In this document: piece by piece, positions 16,875 to 26,001 of the stretch
Position numbering within the stretch: the stretch's first letter is position 1
Layout of the letters: each line of letters opens with the position of its first letter
Source of the DNA: Thermodesulfovibrionales bacterium
GTDB taxonomy: Bacteria > Nitrospirota > Thermodesulfovibrionia > Thermodesulfovibrionales > SM23-35
Direction: 5' to 3'
Length of the DNA stretch: 57,026 bases
Assembly (NCBI GenBank): GCA_030019415.1
Contig: JASEEX010000008.1
Coordinates: 1-57,026 of the forward strand
Translations under genes and position numbers: made by a program
The notes under the pieces: generated by a model
What the model was told of the DNA's origin: nothing
Seen by the model: only the letters and a program-made list of their open reading frames with translations
Database searches by the model: none

Positions 16875-19530
16875 TCCTCACGGCACATATCTTTGTCTCT
16901 AAAGTCTTTGCAGCCGGATCAGGAGAAGGATTAATAAGTTGGTTAATCTCCTTTTCCAAAAGATACATAGTTACTAAACCAGGTGGAGAAGCAGTCGTCA
17001 CCACTGCCTGTCCCTCTATTTCTCCCCAACGCGAAATTACTCTTACCACTTCTCCATTCTTGATCTCAAAATCAGTTGCATCTTTTGGGTTTATATATAC
17101 AAGCCTTTTTGCTCTTAAGGCCTTGAGTCCATCAACTTTCTGTGATAAAATGCCGTCTGAGTAAATATCCCTCTCTGCAATTAAGATCAGTGGGTAATCA
17201 ACATCGGGGACCTCCGCAGGGGGTCTGTATTGTAATGGTGTAAATTTGTACTTTCCATTTTGACCAGTCAAGCTTGTTTCAGCAAGATCAGACCATTTTA
17301 AACTACCTTTTCTCAGGCTGTTGTAAGAGATGTTTCTATATATAGGTGTGACTGATGCAATCTCAGACATAATATCTTCAGGGTTATTAAAATCAAATCC
17401 TCTACTGCCCATCCTCTCTGCTAAATTACAGATAATCTCCCAATCTGGCCTTGAATTGCCAATCGGCTCCATCGCTTTATTGATAATTTGAACCCGTGTC
17501 TCCGTATTTGTAAAAGTTCCATCTTTTTCGGCAAAGCTTGCTGCAGGTAAGATGACATCGGCAAATTGAGCCGTGTCATTTAAGAAGATGTCCTGAAAGA
17601 TGATGAATTCTGCCTTTTTTAATGCCTCCTTAACTTTATGTGAGCCGGCTATATTTGATACAGGATCAGAGCCCATGATATAGAAGGCTTTTATCTTTCC
17701 TTCTAAGGTATCCTGTAGTATTCCGGTGAGGGTTAGCCCGGGATTTGGGTTTAGGTCCTTTCCCCAAATGGATTTAAATCTCTTTCTCATTTCAGGTTGG
17801 TCCACTGCTTGGTACCCAGGATAAAAATCAGGTAGACAACCCATGTCGCAGACACCCTGCGAATTATTGTGGTCCATGAGTGGGTTAATACCATAGGAAG
17901 GCTTTGTAATGTTTCCTGTGAGCATAGATAAATTGATAAGTCCAAGCACATTATCTGTGCCATGAGAGTATTGAGTGAGCCCACTGGACCAGAGTATCGC
18001 TGATGGTTTATTAGTTGCAAAAATCTTCGCAGCCGAAGCAACCTTATCCCTTGAAACACCGGTAATCCTTTCTACTTTTCCAGATGGGAAATCATCTAAG
18101 GAATTTTTGAAGTCCTCAAAATTCTCACACTTTTCCTGGATAAAGGCATTATCGTGTAATTCTCCATCTAAAATTGCTTTGCACATACCCATAAAAAGGG
18201 CTAAATCTGTTCCAGGATAAGGTCTCAGCCATACTTTGGCGAAGCCACATAGGTCAATCTCTATGGGACTGACAACGATGAGTATTGCTCCATTCTCCAC
18301 TGCCTTCTTTACCCTCAACCCTATCACAGGATGGGACTGAGTGATATTTGCTCCCACAATAAGGATACTGGCGGCATTCTCAATCTCACTAATAGAGTTA
18401 GTGAGGGCATTTATTCCGTTTGTCTTAAGAAGAGCAGTAATAGAAGGAGCATCGCATAGTCGAACAGAACTATCAATGTTATTCGTGCCCATTACTACCC
18501 TGGCAAATTTTTGTGCGATATAACTCTCTTCATTAGTGCACTTAGTTGATGCGATAAGGGCAAACTCATCTCCTCGATAATTTTTAAGTTTACTCGCAAC
18601 TAAATCCAATGCTTCATCCCAGGATACTTCTCTGAAAAGTGACGGGTGACGAGTGACGAGTGACGAGTTTTTATTAGAAGATATTCTTATAAGAGGTGAG
18701 GTCAGCCTATCCTGAGAGTTAACAAAACTCAAGCCGAACCTTCCTTTAACGCACAGACGTCCACTGTTAACGGAGCTGTCAGCATCTCCTCTCACATTTA
18801 CAACAACATTGTCACGGATGCCAAGAACGATACTACAACCCACACCACAATAAGGACAGATCGTCTTGACTTCGTGCGAAGGACGGCGAAGATTTTTTGG
18901 TACCAGAGCACCAACAGGACACCTGACCACACATTCTCCACAGGACTCACATCTGGACTGGGCTATGGGCTTGTCTCCGAGCGTGGCTATTTTGGTGGAA
19001 TAACCCCTACCTGCGAAGTCAATAGCACTAACCTTCTGTATTTCCTGACATGTTCTTACACATATCCCGCATAGCACACATTTATTATGATCTCTTATGA
19101 AAAATGGATTTGAGTCATCAAGAGGCAATTCCTCTTTTGGGAATCTCAGATTCTGTTGAATCCTCTTTTTGTCTATCTTCATATAACCCATGATTCTCTG
19201 TAATTCGCACCGTCCCTTTTTAGCGCAATTTTTGCAATCCATGTGGTGATTGGCGATTATCATCTCAATAATCGGCCGCCGCACTTTATCTAATTCAGCG
19301 CTCTTTGTCTTAATGACCATCTCTTCCTTGACAGGTGTTCTGCATGAAGTGACAAGCTTACCATCATCCAGTTCAACAAGACATACACGACAGCTTCCAG
19401 CAGGCTTCAAATCAGGATGGTAGCAGAGATGGGGAATATAAATCTTGTTAGCCAATGCAGTTTCTAAAATGGTAGCACCTTTGTGAGCCATAATATCTTG
19501 ATCGTTAATTTTTATTGAAATCTTTTCCAT
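16852..19530 (-). CDS. NuoG/FdhA-type molybdopterin oxidoreductase subunit, atypical active site
   Basis: 892 residues with formate dehydrogenase alpha architecture. [2Fe-2S] domain (Cys36, 47, 50, 63), NuoG-type cluster region (C99, C102, C108), two [4Fe-4S] sites (C151-C161 and C194-C204), then the bis-MGD domain with its own cluster (C225, C228, C232, C260). The metal-ligand position is Cys359 in SSVRLCDAPSITALL. FdhA proteins have Cys or Sec followed by the catalytic His; here Asp360 follows. The substrate may therefore not be formate. Residues 286-299 (SLVTRHPSL) come from an in-frame GTGACGA heptad array. It abuts the nuoF-like gene (1-nt overlap), so it should take or give electrons to NAD(P) through NuoEF. 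Confidence 0.85.
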   Translation of the reverse strand: MEKISIKINDQDIMAHKGATILETALANKIYIPHLCYHPDLKPAGSCRVCLVELDDGKLVTSCRTPVKEEMVIKTKSAELDKVRRPIIEMIIANHHMDCKNCAKKGRCELQRIMGYMKIDKKRIQQNLRFPKEELPLDDSNPFFIRDHNKCVLCGICVRTCQEIQKVSAIDFAGRGYSTKIATLGDKPIAQSRCESCGECVVRCPVGALVPKNLRRPSHEVKTICPYCGVGCSIVLGIRDNVVVNVRGDADSSVNSGRLCVKGRFGLSFVNSQDRLTSPLIRISSNKNSSLVTRHPSLFREVSWDEALDLVASKLKNYRGDEFALIASTKCTNEESYIAQKFARVVMGTNNIDSSVRLCDAPSITALLKTNGINALTNSISEIENAASILIVGANITQSHPVIGLRVKKAVENGAILIVVSPIEIDLCGFAKVWLRPYPGTDLALFMGMCKAILDGELHDNAFIQEKCENFEDFKNSLDDFPSGKVERITGVSRDKVASAAKIFATNKPSAILWSSGLTQYSHGTDNVLGLINLSMLTGNITKPSYGINPLMDHNNSQGVCDMGCLPDFYPGYQAVDQPEMRKRFKSIWGKDLNPNPGLTLTGILQDTLEGKIKAFYIMGSDPVSNIAGSHKVKEALKKAEFIIFQDIFLNDTAQFADVILPAASFAEKDGTFTNTETRVQIINKAMEPIGNSRPDWEIICNLAERMGSRGFDFNNPEDIMSEIASVTPIYRNISYNSLRKGSLKWSDLAETSLTGQNGKYKFTPLQYRPPAEVPDVDYPLILIAERDIYSDGILSQKVDGLKALRAKRLVYINPKDATDFEIKNGEVVRVISRWGEIEGQAVVTTASPPGLVTMYLLEKEINQLINPSPDPAAKTLETKICAVRIVPQKES
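18638..18665. repeat. Four 7-nt repeats (AGTGACG) inside the molybdopterin subunit gene
   Basis: AGTGACG, GGTGACG, AGTGACG, AGTGACG in tandem. The same family occurs at 45185-45212. In the gene it encodes the surface-loop peptide SLVTRHPSL between the cluster domain and the bis-MGD domain. Confidence 0.75.
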
Positions 19531-21179
19531 CAGTCACTCCCCTTCCGAACCCTACACACGCCGGATGGACACCTTTTTTCGTATATATGTGCTTCATACT
19601 CATCGCGAAAGTAACGCAGGGTAGTTAGCACAGGGTTAGGGGCCGTCCTGCCGAGACCACAGATGGAACTCCTCCTTATTGCCTCACCTAATTCTATGAG
19701 GAGGTCCATATCCTCAGGCCTGCCCTCGCCTTTAGTTATATCATCTAAAATCTCGAACATCTGTTTTGTTCCCAGCCTGCAAGGGACACACTGACCGCAG
19801 GACTCCCTCCGGGTAAAATCGAGAAAGTAACGTGCTACATCGACCATACAGGTATCTTCGTCCATCACTACCATACCTCCAGAACCCATTATTGAGCCAA
19901 TTTTGGTAAGAGAATCAAAATCTACAGGCGTATCTATCATATCTGCTGGTATACATCCACCAGAAGGTCCGCCTGTTTGAACAGCTTTCAGGGCTTTGCC
20001 TCCTGGTATTCCGCCTCCTATATCGTAGATGATTTTTCGAAGGTTAATCCCCATGGGAACCTCTATGAGACCGCAGTTTACAACCTTACCTGTCAATGAA
20101 AATATAGCAGTACCTTTACTTTTCTCAGTACCTTTTTGAGCAAACCACTCTGATCCATTCGATATTATTAAAGGGATATTGGCAAAGCTCTTCACATTAT
20201 TGAGAAGGGTTGGCCTGTTCCATAATCCTATCTCTGTTGTTCGAGCACGAGGCATCGGCTTAGGTCTCCCCCTCTTCCCCTCGATAGAGCGTACTAATGC
20301 AGTAGATTCACCACAAACAAAAGCACCTGCTCCCTGAAAGATCTCTATATCGAAATCAACCTCACTGCCCAAGATATGGCCACCAAGAAACCTGTTTTGC
20401 CTTGCCTGCTCAATAGCAATCTTTAGCCGCTTCACTGCTAATGGGTATTCTGCCCTCACATAGATAAGGCCGTTTCTGGCCCCTGTGGCATAACCTGCAA
20501 TTATCATCCCCTCCAAGACTGAATGGGGGTTTCCTTCCATAACAGAACGGTCCTGGAATGCTCCAGGGTCGCCTTCATCAGCATTGCATATTACATACTT
20601 TTCTTCACATGTTGTTCTGCGGCATGCCTCCCATTTGAGGCCAGTAGGAAAACCAGCGCCACCAAGACCCCTTAGCCCTGAGCCCTTAACTTCAAGGATA
20701 ATTTCTTCAGGGGTCATTTCAAGAAGGGCCTTACGAAGTGCCTGATAGCCCCCAACAGTAAGATAATCATCAATGTCTTCAGGGTCAATTTTCCCACAAT
20801 TTTTTAGGAGAATTCGTTCTTGTTTACTATAAAATGGAATATCCCGATAATGTGGTATTGGCTTGCCAGTGATAGGTTCTCGATAGAAAAGACGCTCTAA
20901 TGGCTTCCCTCCAAGTAAAATGGAATGGGCAATCTCAACGGCATCATCAGGGTTTACTTTTGTATAGAAAAAACCTTCAGGTTCTATTACAACAATAGGT
21001 TCTTGTTGGCAGAAACCTTGACAACCAGTTCGTTTAACATGGATATTTTCTGTGAGGTTCAAATTGCTTACTTCTTTTTCTAAGGAGGAAAAAACTTTTT
21101 CGGCTCCCACAGATATCCCACATGTTCCAAGGCCGACTAAAATACTCTTCTGTTCATTGGTCATTCTTAACTCCTTCAA
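19530..21179 (-). CDS. NuoF/HydB-like NAD(P)H-binding flavoprotein subunit
   Basis: 549 residues. The N-terminal thioredoxin-like [2Fe-2S] domain (GLGTCGISVGAEK...GCQGFC) precedes the NuoF core: NADH/FMN glycine motif GLRGLGGAGFPTGLKW, NADEGDPGAFQDRS, and the [4Fe-4S] ligands ESCGQCVPCRLGTKQM with a later SSICGLG. The C-terminus ends with CPSGVCRV instead of the two ferredoxin clusters found in HydB/HoxF relatives. It should accept NAD(P)H or reduce NAD(P)+ for the complex with the adjacent NuoE and NuoG/FdhA-like subunits. Its 5' end overlaps the nuoE-like gene by 26 nt. Confidence 0.88.
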   Translation of the reverse strand: MKELRMTNEQKSILVGLGTCGISVGAEKVFSSLEKEVSNLNLTENIHVKRTGCQGFCQQEPIVVIEPEGFFYTKVNPDDAVEIAHSILLGGKPLERLFYREPITGKPIPHYRDIPFYSKQERILLKNCGKIDPEDIDDYLTVGGYQALRKALLEMTPEEIILEVKGSGLRGLGGAGFPTGLKWEACRRTTCEEKYVICNADEGDPGAFQDRSVMEGNPHSVLEGMIIAGYATGARNGLIYVRAEYPLAVKRLKIAIEQARQNRFLGGHILGSEVDFDIEIFQGAGAFVCGESTALVRSIEGKRGRPKPMPRARTTEIGLWNRPTLLNNVKSFANIPLIISNGSEWFAQKGTEKSKGTAIFSLTGKVVNCGLIEVPMGINLRKIIYDIGGGIPGGKALKAVQTGGPSGGCIPADMIDTPVDFDSLTKIGSIMGSGGMVVMDEDTCMVDVARYFLDFTRRESCGQCVPCRLGTKQMFEILDDITKGEGRPEDMDLLIELGEAIRRSSICGLGRTAPNPVLTTLRYFRDEYEAHIYEKRCPSGVCRVRKGSD

Positions 21180-21627
21180 TCACGGGAGGAAATAGCTCAT
21201 CGACTTTTTCTGAGGTCATTTCACCTACGACGTCCATATTTACCCGTATACATGGCGCAAGGGCACAACAACCAAAACAGGCAACGGTCTCGAGGGTATA
21301 CTCAAGGTCATCTGAGGTTTCCCCCTCTTTTAAGCCAATCGTTTTTTCTATCCTGTTAAGGATTTGAGGTGCACCTCGAATATGACATGCAGTTCCCCTG
21401 CATACTGCAATTCGCTTCCTCCCTAAAGGTAAAAGTCTGAACTGTGCATAGAAAGAGGCGACAGAGTAAACATGGCTTTCAGGAACACCGATAAATTTTG
21501 CAATATCTACCATTGACTTCTCTGGCAGATAACCAAGATTATCCTGCACCTCCTGAAGAATAGGTACAAGCTCGCCCCTATCACCTCGATAGGATGCTAA
21601 AATCTCTTCTAAAAGCTCCTCTTCCAT
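21154..21627 (-). CDS. NuoE-like [2Fe-2S] thioredoxin-fold subunit
   Basis: 157 residues. The four cluster cysteines are in ICRGTACHIRGAP style (VCRGTACHIRG) and CFGCCALAPCIRVN. The helical N-terminus (YRGDRGELVPILQEVQDNLG, then YLPEKSMVDIAKFIGV) is standard NuoE. It forms the NAD(P)H module with the next gene. It is 8 nt downstream of the ferredoxin gene. Confidence 0.9.
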   Translation of the reverse strand: MEEELLEEILASYRGDRGELVPILQEVQDNLGYLPEKSMVDIAKFIGVPESHVYSVASFYAQFRLLPLGRKRIAVCRGTACHIRGAPQILNRIEKTIGLKEGETSDDLEYTLETVACFGCCALAPCIRVNMDVVGEMTSEKVDELFPPVIEGVKNDQ

Positions 21628-21635
21628 ATCTTTAA

Positions 21636-21866
21636 CTAACGAGCCTTGGGTCTAACCCAATCTTCAGGAACCCATGGCCTCTTAGCCTCAAGATTTCTAT
21701 CAAAGCTTAAAGAAATACACACCGCACGGCAGATACCGCATCTATTGCACTTATCTGTGTCGGCATAAACGTTATTATCTCTCTCAGATATACTTATTGC
21801 CCCTGTAGGACAGCTAACCTCACAGAAAGGTGATACACAGTATTTATAGCAAATTAAATTCAGCAT
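21636..21866 (-). CDS. Small 4Fe-4S ferredoxin-like protein
   Basis: 76 residues with two cysteine groups: CYKYCVSPFCEVSCPTGAI and CNRCGICRAVC. This is a 2[4Fe-4S] arrangement of the type found in electron-transfer subunits such as HycB/HydN pieces. The tail EAKRPWVPEDWVRPKAR is basic and aromatic and may be a docking segment. It lies 10 nt behind the glutamate-synthase-like gene and 8 nt ahead of nuoE, and probably links the two. Confidence 0.8.
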   Translation of the reverse strand: MLNLICYKYCVSPFCEVSCPTGAISISERDNNVYADTDKCNRCGICRAVCISLSFDRNLEAKRPWVPEDWVRPKAR

Positions 21867-21876
21867 CTTTACCTCC

Positions 21877-23442
21877 TTATCCTAAGATTTTTTCTACTTC
21901 TTTCATGTCTGCTTCCATTACATATGGTATGCCAGAGACATCCGCTGCTTCGCGAGTAAGGGACATCAAGTCACCTCTATCTACTAAATTAAGAACAAAT
22001 TTACGAGCCCCTGCCATGAGCTGCTTGAGCCCCACCGCGAGTCTGTCATAATAAGTATAGACACCTATTGCTGCTGGAGGTATTTTCTTAAAATCTCCCC
22101 CATATTTTTCCTTGAGCGCTGCGGCACCGGCAAAGGTGCGAAGAAGGGCATCCTCATATTCCCTGCCCTTTCCATAAGTCTCTTGTAGAAGTTTTCCCTG
22201 CGTCTTTCCTACCATGCCTGCTGTGAGGGTAGCCCGCCCCATACATACCGCTTTCACGTAAGGGGCTCCAAGTGCTATAGCCTTGAAAATCTGGTCCTCA
22301 AGGACAATACCACCAGCTATGGCGACGCTGGGGATAAATTTACCCTTTTCTTCGAGTCTTTTTAAAAATTTATAAAGGAGGCTTTCGAGATAGACCGTGG
22401 GGATTCCCCATTCATTCATCATCCGCCAGGGGCTCATACCAGTCCCTCCGCCGGCTCCATCCACAGTTAGAAGGTCTATTCTGGCCTCCGATGCAAACTT
22501 CACTGCACGGGCTAAATCTGCTGGCCTGTAAGCACCTGTTTTGAGGGTAACATACTTAGCACCTATACTCCTCAGCCTTTCCACCTCTTCTAAGAATGAT
22601 TCTTCATCTACCATTCCGAGGCGGGAATGCCTCTCAAATTCTGGTATCCCTCCAAGTTTATGTGCCTCCTGGACTACAGGATTCTCAGGGTCAGGGATAA
22701 CGATATATCCCCTTTGCTTAAGTTGTATCGCCCTTTCGAGGATTGGTAGCTTAACCTCCCCACCAATGCTCTTTGCCCCTTGTCCCCACTTTATTTCGAT
22801 ACCTTCAACCCCGAGCTTCTCTATCGCATATTCAGGGACGCCGAGACGGGTATCCTCCACATTTGCCTGAATGAGCATCGTCCCATAGCCTTCATACCAA
22901 TCCTTGTAAACCTTTACCCTTCTTTCAAGTTCAGGGGATCTCGAGATCCCTCCATTTCTAAACTCTGCATTTGGGTCCATTCCGCAAACATTCTCACCAC
23001 AGACAAGGACGGATCCACTGATAGCTATGCCAATGGCAGTACCTTCCCAGTTTACCCTCGCTATTTCAGTCGAACCGAGGGCTCCAGTGAAGAAAGGGAC
23101 TTTCATCGGAATTCTTTTTCCATCAGTCCCAATCTCTGAAGACACACTCACAGCAGGGAATGTGGCCTTGTCAGGGTCGGGCTCAATACCCATAGCCCCG
23201 ACACATGTGCCCTGAATATTGAAGTGCGAAAAATCTACTGGATAGTCCTTTTCTGACCCGGAGATAACCTTTCCAAAAGGCTGCGGGTAAATAACCTCCC
23301 TTCCCCGAAGGGCAGATCTTCCAACCTCGCAGTAACCAGGACAACCATCCACACAGTTAACGCATAACCCGGAGGTAGGCGAAGGCGCTACCCTCGTCGT
23401 TGTTACAGTTGCTGCACTTGCATTTGGCTTACTTAGACTCAT
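21877..23442 (-). CDS. FMN-binding glutamate synthase family protein
   Basis: 521 residues. The region from about residue 100 is the glutamate synthase FMN barrel: LGVEGIEIKWGQGAKSIGGE, YVTLKTGAYRPADLARAVKF, LLTVDGAGGGTGMSPWRMMN, IPSVAIAGGIVLEDQIFKAI. The N-terminus has its own cysteine motif CVNCVDGCPGYCEVG. It lacks both the amidotransferase and the GXGXG domain, so it is not a complete glutamate synthase; the reaction is unknown. As first gene of an operon with ferredoxin, NuoEF, a molybdopterin subunit and NrpR, it may belong to a nitrogen-linked redox enzyme. Confidence 0.85.
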   Translation of the reverse strand: MSLSKPNASAATVTTTRVAPSPTSGLCVNCVDGCPGYCEVGRSALRGREVIYPQPFGKVISGSEKDYPVDFSHFNIQGTCVGAMGIEPDPDKATFPAVSVSSEIGTDGKRIPMKVPFFTGALGSTEIARVNWEGTAIGIAISGSVLVCGENVCGMDPNAEFRNGGISRSPELERRVKVYKDWYEGYGTMLIQANVEDTRLGVPEYAIEKLGVEGIEIKWGQGAKSIGGEVKLPILERAIQLKQRGYIVIPDPENPVVQEAHKLGGIPEFERHSRLGMVDEESFLEEVERLRSIGAKYVTLKTGAYRPADLARAVKFASEARIDLLTVDGAGGGTGMSPWRMMNEWGIPTVYLESLLYKFLKRLEEKGKFIPSVAIAGGIVLEDQIFKAIALGAPYVKAVCMGRATLTAGMVGKTQGKLLQETYGKGREYEDALLRTFAGAAALKEKYGGDFKKIPPAAIGVYTYYDRLAVGLKQLMAGARKFVLNLVDRGDLMSLTREAADVSGIPYVMEADMKEVEKILG

Positions 23443-23459
23443 CTTCTTCCTCCTTAATT

Positions 23460-23487
23460 AAGTTGAAAGTTAAAAGTTTAAAGTTAG
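23460..23487. repeat. Four 7-nt repeats (AAGTTNA)
   Basis: AAGTTGA, AAGTTAA, AAGTTTA, AAGTTAG in tandem, between the glutamate-synthase-like gene and its promoter, in the 5' leader. Confidence 0.6.
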
Positions 23488-23573
23488 GACATGTCCCCCA
23501 GACCACATTGTCACCCGCATAGAGTAAGTCTATGAGGTTGTCGAGGTCATCTATGCCAGATGATATTTGACTC

Positions 23574-23602
23574 ATAATAGGTAAACGGTTACCTTTTGAC
23601 AA
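23574..23602 (-). promoter_or_regulatory. Promoter with palindromic operator in the spacer
   Basis: On the minus strand TTGTCA (23597-23602) and TATTAT (23574-23579) are separated by 17 bp. The inverted repeat GGTAACCGTTTACC (23580-23593; GGTAA-N4-TTACC) fills the spacer and abuts the -10. A protein bound here would block RNA polymerase. It drives the operon that ends with nrpR, and a two-mismatch copy lies at 15804-15817, so NrpR is the natural candidate. The site is not the GGAA-N6-TTCC operator described for methanococcal NrpR. Confidence 0.6.
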
Positions 23603-23726
23603 TCATTTTAAAGATTCGCAGAATATTTTTCAAGATGGTTCCTGCACTGCCTTCTTTTTTCTCGACGGTATGCAAAATGACTTTTGATGGTACTCGAAAA
23701 GAATTATTGTCCCCAGGAACTGCAAT

Positions 23727-24340
23727 TTGATAAACTTCCCCATGTTCAATAATCAAGCAGCTGAACTCACATTAGAAAAAAAATTGTACCAATTAGTTAT
23801 CAGCAGGCTTGATGGATACAATATCCATTCTCAGGCGTATAAGGAAAAGATATTTAAACTCGTAGAAAAAGGAATTGGTGGATTCGTAATCTTTGGTGGA
23901 AGAAGAAATGAGATAAAGGGTTTCATTAACAAAATCCAGTCCATCTCAGAGATTTCTTTATTCATAGCATCAGATGTTGAATGTGGCGTGGGGCAGCAGA
24001 TCAAGGATGCAACCCTATTTCCATGCCAGATGGCTATGGCAGCGGCAATCGGTAGAAATATACCCGGAGATGTCATACCCCCTGGAAATACAATAAAGGC
24101 TATAGCTCAGGAATCGACAGATATTGGAATAAATATGCCCCTCATTCCGGTCCTGGATGTTAATCAAAATCCTGATAATCCAATTATCTGCACAAGGGCC
24201 TTCTCTGACAATCCTGAGGATGTGGCGTGGTTCGGCTCAGAGTATATAAGAATATTGGAGGGATCAGGCCTTATAAGCTGTGCCAAGCACTTTCCAGGAC
24301 ATGGAGATACGGCTGCAGATTCTCATATATCCTATCAACA
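23727..24340 (+). pseudogene. nagZ: nagZ-like beta-N-acetylhexosaminidase, C-terminal part missing
   Basis: A GH3 family N-terminal region: KGIGGFVIFGGRRNEIKGFI, LFIASDVECGVGQQIK, NMPLIPVLDVNQNPDNPII, and the KHFPGHGDTAADSH signature near the end. Homology stops right after this motif, before the Asp-His catalytic loop and nucleophile aspartate, and runs straight into AmpG sequence at about 24340. NagZ releases GlcNAc from anhydro-muropeptides in murein recycling. The start is probably ATG 23742 (MFNNQ). Confidence 0.75.
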
Positions 24341-25003
24341 TTTTTGGGTTCCGAACCAGAGGAGAGAATAACTCCTCCTTTTAGCCTCCAGGAGGCTGTA
24401 TTAGGTCCGTTAAAGGATTATTTTTCGAGAAACGCTACCATTCCGCTGCTATTTTTAATAGTGCTCTACAAGTTAGGAGATGCCTATGCAGGTGTCTTAA
24501 CCACAGCCTTTCTTATAAAGGGCATCGGGTTTTCGGCAAGCGAGATAGGTACAATAAACAAAGGGCTTGGCCTCGTCTCCCTGATAGCAGGTGCCATGTT
24601 CGGAGGCTCCTTAATGGTACGCCTTGGCCTTTTCCGCTCTTTACTCAGCTTTGGCATATTGCAGGCATTATCCAATCTCTCATTCGTGTTTCTCACATGG
24701 ATAGGTAAGAGTTACGGGATGCTGATTTTTGCTGTTGCCTTCGAAAATCTGAGTGGTGGTATGGGCACGGCAGCCTTTATTTCACTCCTTATGGCAATGT
24801 GCAATCATCGCTACACAGCAACACAATATGCACTGTTGTCATCCCTTGCTGCCCTTGGGCGGATATTTATCGGCCCCACTTCTGGTTTTGTGGCTGAAGC
24901 ACTGGGCTGGGCCGGCTTCTTTTTCATTACAGCTCTGTCGGCTCTGCCCGGATTGTGGCTTTTGTGGTGGCTACGTCATGAGGTATCAGCTTTGGAAAAG
25001 TAG
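24341..25003 (+). pseudogene. ampG: C-terminal half of an AmpG-type muropeptide permease
   Basis: In a frame different from nagZ, the sequence FLGSEPEERITPPFSLQEAV, then LGPLKDYF and IVLYKLGDAYAGVLTTAFLI, matches the middle loop and second half of AmpG (the YKLGDA motif is typical). Six hydrophobic helices follow. The first six helices are absent. AmpG imports anhydro-muropeptides, the substrate of NagZ, so the two neighbours appear fused by one deletion that removed more than 1 kb. Confidence 0.75.
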
Positions 25004-25076
25004 AAGGGGTTAGTATATCTGAGAGTGGTTTGATATAATTGCGGAGGCCCTATGGACGAGATAATCAAAGAGGATC

Positions 25077-25985
25077 ATGAAAATGAAGACTATTGATATT
25101 CATACCCATGGCATAGGTGGTTATGATATAAGAACGACTGCTGAGGAGGACATTCTTAAAATAGCAGAAATACTTGGCTCCTACGGAGTCTCAGAAATCA
25201 TACTCACCGTATACTCTGCTCCCTTAAAGGTAATGATGGAAAGTATGATGGCAGTCAAAAAGGCAATGGAGAAGCAAAAAGACATTTCAAATCCCCCACC
25301 CCCCTTTTCTAAAAGGGGGCATGGGGGGATTAATCACCCATCACGAATAATCGGCGTTCATCTTGAAGGACCCTTTCTGAATCCATCAAAATGCGGTGCC
25401 CTCAATGCAATGACATTCATCGAACTAACAGAGTATAACCTCAGGGAACTCCTTGAAGGTTTTGAGGATATTGTAAAGATAATAACTATTGCACCAGAGA
25501 TAAAGGGGGCTACAGGGTTTATCAAAAAGATATCAGATAGGGGAATCATTGTCAGCATGGGTCATTCTGATGCGACCTTCTCAGAAGCAGAGGCTGGTCT
25601 TAATGCAGGGGCGAGAGGTATCACGCACATCTTCAATGCAATGCGAGGTTTTCATCACAGAGAGCCTGGAATTGCTGGTTTTGGCCTTTTAAATAAGGAC
25701 ATTTATATTGAGGTTATAGCAGACCCCTTTCATTTACACCCAAAGACACTGGAGCTGATATTCAGAACAAAGAATCCCGGAAGGATAATAATTGTTTCTG
25801 ATTCAGTAAAAGAGACACCCTCCCCCTCACTCCCTCCCTTTGCTATTACTGATACTCAAGGCAGACTTCGGGGTGGCTCGATGACAATTGTTGAATCCTC
25901 AAAGAGATTAATCCAGATGGGATTTGACAAAGTCGTTATTATGGGATGTATAACTACGAATCCCGAAAGATACCTATCAGTGTGA
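25077..25985 (+). CDS. nagA: N-acetylglucosamine-6-phosphate deacetylase, short at the C-terminus
   Basis: 302 residues against about 380 in typical NagA. Metal/substrate motifs visible: DIHTHGIGGYD at the start, GVHLEGPFLNPSKCGALN, SMGHSDATFSEAEAG, GITHIFNAMRGFHHREPG, IEVIADPFHLHP and VSDSVKE. The chain ends at TTNPERYLSV, where family members continue for 40-50 residues to close the barrel-associated beta domain, so it may be truncated. A C-rich/G-rich palindrome (CCCCC...GGGGGG, about 25285-25330) adds the loop NPPPPFSKRGHGGI. Part of a murein-recycling group. Confidence 0.75.
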   Translation: MKMKTIDIHTHGIGGYDIRTTAEEDILKIAEILGSYGVSEIILTVYSAPLKVMMESMMAVKKAMEKQKDISNPPPPFSKRGHGGINHPSRIIGVHLEGPFLNPSKCGALNAMTFIELTEYNLRELLEGFEDIVKIITIAPEIKGATGFIKKISDRGIIVSMGHSDATFSEAEAGLNAGARGITHIFNAMRGFHHREPGIAGFGLLNKDIYIEVIADPFHLHPKTLELIFRTKNPGRIIIVSDSVKETPSPSLPPFAITDTQGRLRGGSMTIVESSKRLIQMGFDKVVIMGCITTNPERYLSV

Positions 25986-26001
25986 ACCCGGGTTTTTAAA
26001 C

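Noticed and set aside
16852-19530. Simple annotation as formate dehydrogenase alpha subunit
   Set aside because: The conserved histidine after the metal-ligand cysteine is aspartate; only the family is stated.
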